A program made the translations under genes and the position numbers. DNA of 64,000 nucleotides from Vreelandella aquamarina (GTDB lineage: Bacteria; Pseudomonadota; Gammaproteobacteria; Pseudomonadales; Halomonadaceae): contig NZ_FODB01000004.1 of NCBI RefSeq assembly GCF_900110265.1, forward strand, positions 27,776-91,775, written 5' to 3'. Positions 35,721 through 46,941 of the stretch are shown piece after piece. How positions within the stretch are numbered: position 1 is the stretch's first letter; the number at the start of each line of letters is the position of its first letter. Below the pieces are notes generated by a model. That model did no database searches. It was given only the letters and a program-made list of their open reading frames with translations, and was not told where the DNA came from.

Positions 35721-37037
35721 TTGAAACCGGTAAGAGTAGGCATTTGTGGGTTAGGCACTGTGGGTGGCGGCACCTTCAACGTATTAACGCGCAACGCGGA
35801 TGATATTAGCCGCCGCGCAGGCCGCCCGATTGTGATTGAGCAGGTTGCCCACCGCAGTATTCATCCCGACTGCGATATTACCGGCATTAACGCGACATCC
35901 GATGTCTTCGAGGTGGCGAACAACCCCAACGTAGATGTGCTGGTCGAGCTGATTGGCGGATACGATATTGCCCGCGAGCTGGTGCTCACCGCGATTGCCA
36001 ACGGCAAGCACGTGGTCACCGCCAACAAGGCGCTGATCGCCGTTCACGGTAACGAGATTTTCCGTGCGGCCCATGAAAAGGGCGTGATCGTTGCCTTTGA
36101 AGCCGCCGTCGCGGGGGGGATTCCCGTCATCAAATCGCTGCGTGAAGGCCTGGGTGCTAACCGTATCGAGTGGGTCGCGGGCATTATCAACGGCACCGGT
36201 AACTTCATTCTGACTCACATGCGCGACGAAGGCCGTGCCTTTGAAGACGTATTGGCCGAGGCCCAGGCGCTTGGCTATGCCGAAGCCGACCCGACGTTCG
36301 ATGTGGAAGGCATCGATGCCGCCCACAAGCTGACCATCCTGGCCTCGATTGCCTACGGCGTGCCGTTGCAGTTTGAAAAAGCTTTCACCGAAGGGATCTC
36401 CCGCATTACTGCCGAAGACGTGGAGCAGGCCGACAACCTCGGTTACGTCATCAAGCATCTGGGGATCTCCAAGCGTACCGATCAAGGCCTTGAGCTGCGT
36501 GTTCACCCCACGTTGATTCCCAAAGAGCGCCTGCTGGCCAATGTGCATGGTGTGAAAAACGCCATTGCGGTCATGGGCGACGCGGTTGGCCCCACGCTGT
36601 ATTACGGCGCGGGTGCGGGTGCTGAGCCAACGGCGTCTGCCGTGGTGGCGGATCTGCTGGACGTGGCCCGCGACATCGCCACCGACCACCACTACCGGGT
36701 ACCTTATCTGGCGTTTAGCGGCATCGACGAAGACGTGAGCCAGCTGCCGATTATGCCGATGGAAGAGATCACCACGGCTTACTACCTGCGCCTGCTGGCG
36801 GTAGACCGCCCCGGTGTGCTGGCCCGTGTAGCGACCATTCTGGCCGAGCAGGGCATCTCCATTGAAGCGCTGATTCAGAAAGAGGCCACCGAAGGCGAGC
36901 TGGTACCGATCATTCTGCTGACGCATCGCACCAAAGAGAAGCAGATGAACGAAGCGATCCGCGAGATCGAAGCCATGGCGGATATTGCAGGCCCCGTCAT
37001 GCGTATTCGCGTAGAAAGCCTGGACGAAGGAGAGTAA
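35721..37037 (+). CDS. hom: Homoserine dehydrogenase
   Basis: Reduces aspartate semialdehyde to homoserine for threonine and methionine. 438 residues: NAD(P)-binding GICGLGTVGGG, catalytic domain (GIINGTGNFILTHM, EADPTFDVEGIDAAHK) and a C-terminal ACT domain (YYLRLLAVDRPGVLARVATILAE) for allosteric control. The TTG start has GGGGAAG upstream. Followed by thrC after 3 bp. Confidence 0.96.
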   Translation: MKPVRVGICGLGTVGGGTFNVLTRNADDISRRAGRPIVIEQVAHRSIHPDCDITGINATSDVFEVANNPNVDVLVELIGGYDIARELVLTAIANGKHVVTANKALIAVHGNEIFRAAHEKGVIVAFEAAVAGGIPVIKSLREGLGANRIEWVAGIINGTGNFILTHMRDEGRAFEDVLAEAQALGYAEADPTFDVEGIDAAHKLTILASIAYGVPLQFEKAFTEGISRITAEDVEQADNLGYVIKHLGISKRTDQGLELRVHPTLIPKERLLANVHGVKNAIAVMGDAVGPTLYYGAGAGAEPTASAVVADLLDVARDIATDHHYRVPYLAFSGIDEDVSQLPIMPMEEITTAYYLRLLAVDRPGVLARVATILAEQGISIEALIQKEATEGELVPIILLTHRTKEKQMNEAIREIEAMADIAGPVMRIRVESLDEGE

Positions 37038-37040
37038 CCG

Positions 37041-38429
37041 ATGCGCTATATCAGCACGCGTGGGCAAGCCCCCGCGCTCTCTTTCGAAGAGGTGGTGCTT
37101 ACCGGTATGGCCAGCGACGGCGGCCTCTACGTCCCGGAAACGCTGCCTGAGTTCTCCAGAGAAGAGCTGGCCGACATGGCCGGGCTCTCCTACGCCGAGA
37201 TCGCCTTTCGGGTGATGAAACCGTTCGTCAATGGTGAGATCGACGACGAGACCTTCCGCCGTTTGGTGACCGAGGCGTACGCCACGTTCAACCACGACGC
37301 AGTGGTGCCGTTAAAGCAGCTGGATGCCAGCCACTTCCTGTTAGAGCAGTTCCACGGCCCGACGCTGGCGTTTAAAGACGTGGCGCTGCAACTGTTGGGG
37401 CGACTGCTGGATCACTTCCTGAAAAAGCGTGGTGAACGCGCGGTGATCATGGGGGCCACGTCCGGGGATACCGGCTCGGCGGCCATCGAAGGCTGCCGCC
37501 ACTGCGACAACCTGGATATCTTTATTCTGCACCCCCATAACCGCGTCTCCGAAGTGCAGCGTCGCCAGATGACCTCGGTGCTGGCGAATAACGTCTTCAA
37601 CATCGCCATTGAGGGCAACTTCGATGATGCCCAGGCGATGGTCAAGGCCAGCTTTGCCAATCAAGGCTTCTTGAACGGCACGCGGCTTGTTGCGGTGAAT
37701 TCGATCAACTGGGCGCGTATCATGGCCCAGATCGTCTACTACGTGGCCGCAGGCGTGGCGTTGGGCGCTCCCCAGCGGGAAGTAAGCTTCTGCGTGCCCT
37801 CGGCTAACTTCGGCAACGTCTTTGCGGGCTATATGGCTTACAAGATGGGCCTGCCGGTGAAGCAGTTCATCATTGCCACCAATGCTAACGATATTCTGCA
37901 CCGCACGTTGGCGGCTAACGACTTCTCCAAGAAAGAGCTCGCAGCCACGCTGGCACCCTCTATGGATATCGTCGTGTCGTCCAATTTCGAGCGCCTGCTG
38001 TTCGATGCGTACGACCGTGATGGTGCCGCCGTGGCCGCACTGCTGGAGCGCTTCCAGCAAGCGCCCACCGCGCTTGCCGATGCGCCGCTGGCCAAGCTGC
38101 GCGAGAAGTTCGCCAGCTACAGCGTCGATGACGAGACAATCCTGGAAGTGATTCGAGAAGCGCATCATCGCACCGGGGAAATTCTTGATCCGCATACGGC
38201 TACCGGCTACCGAGCGGCCGAGCGGGCGCGTGTGGATACCTCCACGCCGATGATCACCCTGGCCACCGCCCACCCGGCGAAGTTCGCCGAGGCAGTGGTG
38301 AAAGCGGGCTTCCAGGGCGTACCGCTGCCGACCCACATGGACGACCTGCTGGAGCGCGAAGAGCGCTACACGGTGTTGCCCGCCGAATTGAGCGCGGTAC
38401 AGCAGTTCGTCGCTGACAACCGTCGCTGA
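37041..38429 (+). CDS. thrC: Threonine synthase
   Basis: PLP enzyme converting O-phosphohomoserine to threonine, 462 residues. The N-terminal RYISTRGQAPALSFEEVVLTG is typical, the PLP lysine lies in GPTLAFKDVALQLLG, and GATSGDTGSAAIEGC is the phosphate loop. Coupled in an operon with hom; recJ follows at once. Confidence 0.96.
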   Translation: MRYISTRGQAPALSFEEVVLTGMASDGGLYVPETLPEFSREELADMAGLSYAEIAFRVMKPFVNGEIDDETFRRLVTEAYATFNHDAVVPLKQLDASHFLLEQFHGPTLAFKDVALQLLGRLLDHFLKKRGERAVIMGATSGDTGSAAIEGCRHCDNLDIFILHPHNRVSEVQRRQMTSVLANNVFNIAIEGNFDDAQAMVKASFANQGFLNGTRLVAVNSINWARIMAQIVYYVAAGVALGAPQREVSFCVPSANFGNVFAGYMAYKMGLPVKQFIIATNANDILHRTLAANDFSKKELAATLAPSMDIVVSSNFERLLFDAYDRDGAAVAALLERFQQAPTALADAPLAKLREKFASYSVDDETILEVIREAHHRTGEILDPHTATGYRAAERARVDTSTPMITLATAHPAKFAEAVVKAGFQGVPLPTHMDDLLEREERYTVLPAELSAVQQFVADNRR

Positions 38430-38435
38430 GGTGAT

Positions 38436-40232
38436 ATGACCCAAGTGTCACCCCTTTCTCAGCAGAGTAACCAGCCCCGCCTAGAGCCTCGTCCCCTGGA
38501 CGAGGCTGTTTATTTGCGTGCGCAATCCGAAGGGCTGAGCGAGCTTCAGGCAAGGCTCCTGGCATCGCGGCTGCCCGGCTATACCGGGGAGCTTGCGCCG
38601 CTGGTGTCGCCCAGCCTGCGCTATCTCGTGCATCCTGAAAAACTCGCCGATGGTCGCCGAGCGGCGGAGCGGATTGCCCAGGCGGTCGCCGAGGGCGAGT
38701 CCATAGGCATTCTGACCGACTACGATGTGGACGGCATCACCTCTCACGTGGTCATTCGGCGTACGCTGGTCGAGCTATTTGGCGTGCCCGAGCACAAGCT
38801 ACACAGCTTAATTGGTCACCGCATTCACGACGGCTACGGCATCAGCCTGCCGCTGGTGGAGCGAACGCTGAGCTTAAAACCGCTGCCGACGCTGGTGATT
38901 ACCGCCGACTGCGGCAGTTCTGACGAGCCGCGCATTGCGCGGCTGAAAGCAGCCGGTATCGATGTGGTGGTCAGCGACCACCATGCGCTGCCCCTGGAAG
39001 GCCCGCCGCCCTCGGCGTATGCCTGCGTGAACCCGACTCGCAGCGACTGCGACTATCCGGATAAAACCATTGCAGGTTGCATGGTGGCGTGGCTGCTGAT
39101 GTCGCTCGCCCGCGGCGTACTGGTGGAGTGGGGCGCATTGCCTGAGGCCACGCCGAAGCTCTCACCGTGGCTCTCCTACGTGGCGTTAGGCACCGTGGCG
39201 GATTGCGTCTCGCTGGGTGGAAGCCCCGCCAACCGTGCGGTGGTGAGCTACGGCTTAACGCTGATCAACCGTATGGATGCTGCCTGCTGGCGGGCCATGG
39301 CAGCGCGCTTAGGGGCCGACAGCGTGCCCTTCAACGCTGAAACCTTGGCGTTTCAGATGGGCCCCAGGATCAACGCCCGTTCGCGGCTAGATGACCCCTA
39401 CGCGGCACTGCACTTTATGCTGGCAGAGAGCGACGGCGTCGCGAACCGTCAACTCGAAGTGCTGGACCAAGATAATCAGTCCCGCAAGGCGATTGAGGCA
39501 GATATGGCTGAGGAGGCGCGGGCGCTCGCCGTTCCCGCCTTGGAGGCCAACGAGCCTGCCGTCGTGGTGCTGCTGGAAGATGGCCACCCCGGCGTGCAGG
39601 GCATCGTCGCTTCAAGGCTGGTGCAGGCCTACGGACGCCCAGCCGTGGTGCTTACGCGGGCGGCGGCACCCAATATGCTTACCGGCTCCGGCCGCTCTAT
39701 TGACGGGCTGCATTTACGGGACGCACTACAGCGCACCTTTGAGCTTGCCCCAGAGGCGCTGCCGCGCTTTGGGGGCCACAGTGGCGCTGCAGGCGTGGGC
39801 GTGCCACGGGAGCAGCTCGACACCTTCAAAGCCGCGTTTTTGCAGGCGGTCGGTGAGCAGCTGGGCGATACACCGCTCTACCCGCGTCTGTGGACCGATG
39901 GCGAGCTCTCGACCGCCCAACTCTCGCTGGCGACGCTGGTGGAAATCGAGACGTTAGGCCCCTACGGGCGGGAGTTCGACCCGCCGTTATTTGAAGGGCG
40001 CTTTATTGTGGAAGCGCTGCGCCCGGTGGGTGCAGAAGGTTCGCACCTGATGATGGAGCTCTCCATGGGGGCCGTCACCAGCAAAGCGATTTGGTTTCGC
40101 GCGCTCACACCGGGGGAGTTGCCCTCGTTTAGCGTGGGCGATACGCTGCACTGCGCTTACAAGCTCAATCGCAACCGCTGGCGCGGTCGCGAGTCATTGC
40201 AGCTCATGGTGGAGCACGCTAGCCCCGTTTAA
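38436..40232 (+). CDS. recJ: Single-stranded-DNA-specific exonuclease RecJ
   Basis: 5'-3' ssDNA exonuclease in repair and recombination. 598 residues: DHH motifs TDYDVDG, TADCGSSD and VSDHHALP, then the DHHA1 domain (SGRSIDGLHLRDAL, RFGGHSGAAGVGV) and the C-terminal OB region. The ATG is 6 bp after thrC. Slightly longer than E. coli RecJ at the N-terminus. Confidence 0.95.
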   Translation: MTQVSPLSQQSNQPRLEPRPLDEAVYLRAQSEGLSELQARLLASRLPGYTGELAPLVSPSLRYLVHPEKLADGRRAAERIAQAVAEGESIGILTDYDVDGITSHVVIRRTLVELFGVPEHKLHSLIGHRIHDGYGISLPLVERTLSLKPLPTLVITADCGSSDEPRIARLKAAGIDVVVSDHHALPLEGPPPSAYACVNPTRSDCDYPDKTIAGCMVAWLLMSLARGVLVEWGALPEATPKLSPWLSYVALGTVADCVSLGGSPANRAVVSYGLTLINRMDAACWRAMAARLGADSVPFNAETLAFQMGPRINARSRLDDPYAALHFMLAESDGVANRQLEVLDQDNQSRKAIEADMAEEARALAVPALEANEPAVVVLLEDGHPGVQGIVASRLVQAYGRPAVVLTRAAAPNMLTGSGRSIDGLHLRDALQRTFELAPEALPRFGGHSGAAGVGVPREQLDTFKAAFLQAVGEQLGDTPLYPRLWTDGELSTAQLSLATLVEIETLGPYGREFDPPLFEGRFIVEALRPVGAEGSHLMMELSMGAVTSKAIWFRALTPGELPSFSVGDTLHCAYKLNRNRWRGRESLQLMVEHASPV

Positions 40233-40302
40233 CGCTCTCCGATATCCTCGCGTCCTTGGCCGCTTAAGCGGCCGCTCTAATAATCCTAAAAAGGACGCAC
40301 TC

Positions 40303-40920
40303 ATGCGCATGGAAGACCTGCCTAAAGACCCCCACAAGCCCTATGAAGACATCATGGCGATGCTGTTGGGTACGCTGTTCGTCGCACTCGGGGTGACGTT
40401 CTATACCCACGCGGTGCTGCTCACCGGCAGTACCGCAGGGATGGCGCTACTGCTCAATTATCTGACCGGGTGGGGTTTTGGCGTCTGGTTTTTTGCCATC
40501 AATCTGCCGTTTTACTATCTGGCGATCAAACGCATGGGGTGGAGCTTTACGCTGCGCACCTTTGTTGCCATTGGCTTGGTCTCGCTGTTCTCCGAGCTCA
40601 CTCAGGGGTGGGTCGAATTTGCCAACGTGCCGTCGCTCTACGCGGCACTGATGGGCGGCGCATTGATGGGGATTGGCATGCTGATGCTGTTTCGCCACCG
40701 CACCAGCCTCGGCGGTATCAACATTCTTGCCCTCTACCTGCAGGATAAACATGGCCTGCGGGCAGGCTATGTGCAGCTCGGCATCGACGCCGTGATCCTG
40801 CTGGTGGCACTCACCCAGCTACCCCTAGACCGCGTAGGCTACTCGGTGTTGGGGGCGCTGATGCTCAACTTGATTATCGCCCTGAACCACAAGCCAGGGC
40901 GTTATATCGGGGTTAGCTAA
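40303..40920 (+). CDS. YitT family membrane protein
   Basis: 205 residues with five to six hydrophobic segments. The pattern LLGTLFVALGVTFYTHAVLLTGSTAGMALLL and FFAINLPFYYLAIKRMGWSFT is that of the YitT/DUF161 family. The substrate is unknown. A palindrome GGCCGCTT-AAGCGGCC (40258-40273) precedes the gene; the ribosome site is AAAAGG. Convergent with the copper operon. Confidence 0.8.
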   Translation: MRMEDLPKDPHKPYEDIMAMLLGTLFVALGVTFYTHAVLLTGSTAGMALLLNYLTGWGFGVWFFAINLPFYYLAIKRMGWSFTLRTFVAIGLVSLFSELTQGWVEFANVPSLYAALMGGALMGIGMLMLFRHRTSLGGINILALYLQDKHGLRAGYVQLGIDAVILLVALTQLPLDRVGYSVLGALMLNLIIALNHKPGRYIGVS

Positions 40921-40927
40921 ACGGTTG

Positions 40928-40995
40928 CTAGTTAAGCCAAAACCACCAGGCGATCAAGCCAATGACGGCAATACCCGCAAGGTTGATCAGTAAAC

Positions 40996-40999
<4 letters not shown>
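40928..40999 (-). CDS. 23-residue membrane micro-protein coupled to copA
   Basis: [20 protein letters not shown] then WLN and stop: one transmembrane helix ending in a WWFWL aromatic belt. The ATG overlaps the copA stop (ATGA) and has AGGAGG upstream, so translation is likely. The sequence resembles, from memory, the N-terminal membrane anchor of cupredoxin-domain proteins found next to copper ATPases, but the cupredoxin domain is missing and the frame stops before the YitT gene. It may be a true micro-subunit of CopA or a remnant. Confidence 0.55.
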
Positions 41000-43481
<2,482 letters not shown>

Positions 43482-43509
<28 letters not shown>

Positions 43510-43934
43510 GGTGCCTCCTCGGGAAAACTTTCGATTAAGCGGCACAGGCTATGGCCATCAGGGGTGCCGTCAGGCATGTCGCGCCAGCTCTCCAGTGCCT
43601 GCTCCATACGCTCGGCAAGTGCCTCTAGCTCGGCAATCCGCGCGCGTATTTGCGGCAGCCGGTGGGCAAGCAGATCGCGCACTAGCGGGCAGGGGGAGTC
43701 GCCTTGGTCGGCATGGGCTAGGATGTCACGGATTTCCGCCACGCTAAACCCCAGCTTGCGCGCCCGCTGAATGAAGTGCAGGCGCTCCAAATCGGTGGCG
43801 GAGTAGAGCTGGTAACCGTTGTCGGGATGGCGTTGGGGAGATAGCAACCCTTCTCGGGTGTAATGGCGGACGGTTTCAGCAGTGACGTGACCGCGCTTGG
43901 CAAGCTCGCCAACTTTTAAATCGCTTAACGACAT
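43482..43934 (-). CDS. MerR-family metal-responsive regulator (CueR-like position)
   Basis: 150 residues: MerR HTH ([25 protein letters not shown]), a dimerisation coiled coil and a C-terminal metal loop. It has Cys82 where divalent-metal sensors such as MerR/ZntR carry Cys and CueR carries Ser, and the final loop has Met120 and Cys131 instead of the CueR pair Cys-x7-Cys. The adjacent copA makes copper the likely signal. The metal is therefore uncertain, and I do not assign cueR. Confidence 0.85.
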
Positions 43935-43970
43935 AACCTCCCCCTGATTGGCGGTAAATGTTCAAACTGC

Positions 43971-44002
43971 ATTGTAAAACCTTTGGGTAACCCATAGGTC
44001 AA
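43971..44002 (-). promoter_or_regulatory. MerR-type over-spaced promoter and operator of the copper operon
   Basis: On the minus strand, TTGACC (44002-43997) and TACAAT (43976-43971) are separated by 20 bp, and the spacer region carries the near-perfect inverted repeat ACCTATGGG/CCCAAAGGT (43979-43999). Both are hallmarks of promoters activated by MerR proteins through DNA distortion. It drives the regulator, copA and the micro-ORF. Confidence 0.88.
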
Positions 44003-44046
44003 GTGGGCGTGATCGACTCAGTCGAAATGACTAAAACACTGATTTA

Positions 44047-44099
44047 AAACGAGCGTACGACTAATGTATAAGCGGAAAATAAAATAAAACGCTCGTTTG
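44047..44099. promoter_or_regulatory. PsrA-like boxes upstream of fadL
   Basis: AAAC-N4-GTTT with a following G (44087-44099) fits the Pseudomonas PsrA fatty-acid operator form. A weaker copy, AAAC-N4-GTAC (44047-44058), lies 40 bp upstream, and the two together also form a 9-bp inverted repeat (AAACGAGCG at 44047-44055, CGCTCGTTT at 44090-44098). The A/T-rich part between them contains TATAAG, a possible -10. The regulatory role is inferred. Confidence 0.5.
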
Positions 44100-44195
44100 C
44101 ACTTGAACCGAACCAAGCATTGGGCGAAAACTGAGGTGTAGGAACAACGCGGATGGATGGCACAGTCCGCCGGATCATCGGGAGAGAGGCCCACA

Positions 44196-45548
44196 ATGCA
44201 TAATAACTTCAAGAAATTAACCCTAGCGGCCGCGGTTGCAGCAGTTACCTTTGCAAGCCAAGCTAACGCAGGCGGATATCAGATTAACGAGCAGAGCGTT
44301 AGTGGGCAGGGGTATGGCCATGCGGGACGTAGCTCAAACGTCAACGACGCCACCATCGTGTTCGGTAACCCTGCGGGTATGTCGTTCCTGGACCGCGCTC
44401 AGATTACGGCAGGCGGTACTTTTTTAAGCGTCGATACGGATATTAGTAATGTCTCGGCGAACCGCACATTAGATGCCGGTGTTGCTCAAGGCGGTGCCCC
44501 CGTCGGTACTCAGGTGCCTATCGGTGCGATTCCTGGAACGAACGATGGCGATATGGTGCCGGGTACGCTGGTGCCCTTTGCGTTCTATGCTCACCCAGTC
44601 AATGAACAACTGGCGTTTGGGTTTGGCGTTTACGCACCGTTCGGTTCTAAAACCGAGTACGAGGATACGTTCCAGGGCCGTTATTTTGGTGATTACACCG
44701 AGTTACGTGTGGTGAGTGCGCAGCCAACAGTGTCTTACCGCTTTAATGAGCAGTGGTCGGCGGGTATTGGTATTACTTACAATCAAGTGGAAGGTGAGCT
44801 GCGTCGTCAACTGCCGTCCAGCGCAGCATTTAACGCGGCGGGTGATGTGGACTCACGGGTCGAAGGTGACGACGACGGTTGGGGGTATAACCTAGGCGTC
44901 ATTTATCAGCCGGTGCCAGAAACGACCCTTGGTCTAACCTATCGTTCAGCGGTTGATTACGAATTGGAAGGCACCTTCCAGGCCACAGATCCGCTCGGCA
45001 ATGTAGTGCGTGCCGATACCGCTAGCTTGGATTTGACCACGCCTGAAACGGTTAACTTCTCGCTAACTCAACAAATGACCGACCGCCTGAAGCTGATGTT
45101 CGGCGCATCATGGGTGCGTTGGAGCCAGTTTGAAGAGATCTCAATCATTGGTAGCCAAGGTAACGAAATTACCAACGAGCAGCAAAACTACTCAAATGCC
45201 TGGGCCTTTGCCTCTGGTGGTGAGTATCAGTTAACGCCGACGTTAGCGCTGCGCGCTGGCGTAACGTTAGATTTCACGCCTACCAACGACCAAGACCGCA
45301 GCGTACGTATTCCCTCTGATGAGCGTCGTATCTTCTCTGTCGGTGCTGGCTGGAGCCCGACCCCCGATCTGACGCTGGACTTCGCCTACTCCTATCTCAC
45401 CGAGCGCAGCACCTTTGTTGAGCAAGATCGTCAAGACTTGCTTGCCAGTGCTCAAACCGGTGGTGTGCCCGTCGGCGGTGCCACTTACTCTGCCGACTAC
45501 AAAAACCAAGCTCATGGCTTTGGTGCTCAGCTGACCTATCGGTTCTGA
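44196..45548 (+). CDS. FadL-family outer membrane transport protein
   Basis: 450 residues. Signal peptide to about residue 25 (ending SQANA), then GGYQINEQSVSGQGYGHAGR, the N-terminal hatch of FadL-type porins that begins with an aromatic/NPAG region (VFGNPAGMSFL). It ends in Phe (LTYRF), as do beta-barrel proteins inserted by BamA. It probably takes up long-chain fatty acids or other hydrophobic compounds. GGGAGAGAGG precedes the ATG at 44196. Confidence 0.9.
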   Translation: MHNNFKKLTLAAAVAAVTFASQANAGGYQINEQSVSGQGYGHAGRSSNVNDATIVFGNPAGMSFLDRAQITAGGTFLSVDTDISNVSANRTLDAGVAQGGAPVGTQVPIGAIPGTNDGDMVPGTLVPFAFYAHPVNEQLAFGFGVYAPFGSKTEYEDTFQGRYFGDYTELRVVSAQPTVSYRFNEQWSAGIGITYNQVEGELRRQLPSSAAFNAAGDVDSRVEGDDDGWGYNLGVIYQPVPETTLGLTYRSAVDYELEGTFQATDPLGNVVRADTASLDLTTPETVNFSLTQQMTDRLKLMFGASWVRWSQFEEISIIGSQGNEITNEQQNYSNAWAFASGGEYQLTPTLALRAGVTLDFTPTNDQDRSVRIPSDERRIFSVGAGWSPTPDLTLDFAYSYLTERSTFVEQDRQDLLASAQTGGVPVGGATYSADYKNQAHGFGAQLTYRF

Positions 45549-45587
45549 TCGGCTGCTCGCGCTTACTGATCGGTTTTCGACCTACTG

Positions 45588-45610
45588 ACCCGGCTTCGGC
45601 CGGGTTTTTT
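45588..45610 (+). terminator. Rho-independent terminator after the fadL-like gene
   Basis: ACCCGGC-TTCG-GCCGGGT (45588-45605) with a UUCG-type tetraloop, followed by six T. Confidence 0.92.
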
Positions 45611-45808
45611 ACGTGAGCAACGAAGGGCTGGGTGGGTGCGGTATGCGCTGGGTTTCGCTACAATGCGTGCCAGAATTCCGCCGCTGGGCTGGCTCGCGAA
45701 GGTGTTAAACGCCAAGCGGTGAGTCACCTCAGCGGCGCCTGTCTCTTTTAAGCCGCGTTTTAGCGCGCATGAGACCCCGCTATTTACTGACCAAGGCTAG
45801 GGCGATCC

Positions 45809-46907
45809 ATGTTGGAAACCAACCCGATTCATAACCAGATCAAGGACCTGTCTGAGCGGACAGACGTTCTTAGGGGGTATCTTTGACTATGCCGAGCGTA
45901 AAGATCGGCTAGAAGAAGTATCCCGCGAACTCGAAGACCCCAACGTCTGGAACGATCCAGACTACGCTCAAAAGCTGGGCAAAGAGCGTGCCTCCCTCGA
46001 AGCCATTGTGGCGACCATTGATGAGCTGGATCAGGGGCTAGCGGATAGCCGCGACCTGCTAGAGCTCGCCGAGATGGAAGAGGACGAGGGCACCGTCGAG
46101 GAAGTACGCAAAGAGCTCGACGGCTTACAGGACGCTCTGGAGAAGCTCGAGTTTCGCCGCATGTTCTCGGGAGAAATGGACGAGAACAACGCCTACCTGG
46201 ATATTCAATCGGGGTCCGGTGGCACCGAAGCCCAGGACTGGGCCAATATTTTGCTGCGTATGTACCTGCGCTGGGCAGAGAGCCACGGCTTCAAAACCGA
46301 GATCATCGAAATTTCCCCAGGCGAAGTGGCGGGCATCAAATCGGCGTCGCTGCATATCCAGGGCGACCACGCCTTTGGCTGGCTACGCACGGAAACCGGC
46401 GTTCACCGCTTAGTGCGCAAAAGCCCGTTCGACTCCGGTGGCCGCCGCCACACCTCGTTTGCCTCCGTCTTTGTGTCGCCAGAAATCGACGACAGCTTCG
46501 AGGTCGAGATCAATCCATCGGATCTGCGTGTCGATACCTATCGTTCCAGCGGTGCGGGTGGTCAGCACGTCAACACCACCGACTCCGCGGTACGGATTAC
46601 CCACGAACCCACCGGAATTGTGGTGGCATGCCAGAATCAGCGCAGCCAGCACGCGAACCGCGACTTCGCCATGAAGCAGTTGAAGGCGAAGCTGTGGGAG
46701 TTTGAGATGCAAAAGCGCAATGCGGCCAAGCAGGAAGCGGAAGACTCCAAAGCCGATATCGGTTGGGGCAGCCAAATTCGCTCTTACGTACTGGATGATC
46801 AGCGCATTAAAGACCTGCGTACCGGCGTTCAGTCCAGCAACTGCGACAAGGTGCTCGACGGGGATTTAGATCAGTTTATCGTCGCCAGCCTGAAGCAGGG
46901 TTTGTAA
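45809..46907 (+). CDS. prfB: Peptide chain release factor 2 (programmed +1 frameshift)
   Basis: 365 residues after frameshifting, the same length as E. coli RF2. The first 25 codons (45809-45883) lead to an in-frame TGA (45884-45886) preceded by AGGGGGT and CTT, the classic autoregulatory site; skipping one base joins frame 45885-46907. Recognition motif SPF (KSPFDSGG) and hydrolysis motif GGQ ([16 protein letters not shown]) are present. When RF2 is scarce the ribosome shifts; when plentiful it stops. An ordinary gene call gives only the downstream part, from 46008. Confidence 0.98.
45874..45886 (+). promoter_or_regulatory. RF2 frameshift site
   Basis: A Shine-Dalgarno-like GGGGGT, then TAT, then the slippery CTT followed by TGA C. 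Identical in form to the E. coli prfB element. Confidence 0.97.
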
Positions 46908-46941
46908 TCTTTTTAGCGTTTGAACAGAAATAGGGTGCCCG

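Noticed and set aside
35784..37295. Long minus-strand ORF (503 codons) opposite hom and the start of thrC
   Set aside because: It is a codon-bias shadow: hom and thrC on the plus strand have full family motifs, and the antisense translation is His/Arg/Gly-rich with no recognisable domain.
37341..38444. Minus-strand ORF (367 codons) opposite thrC
   Set aside because: Antisense shadow of threonine synthase, with no motif and no ribosome site.
40258..40273. Palindrome GGCCGCTTAAGCGGCC after recJ as a terminator
   Set aside because: A stable stem, but the following bases are CGCTCTAATAATCC rather than a T-run. It is mentioned only under the next gene.
45809..45886. In-frame TGA in prfB as a pseudogene
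   Set aside because: The stop is the known autoregulatory frameshift site; the rest of the gene is intact.
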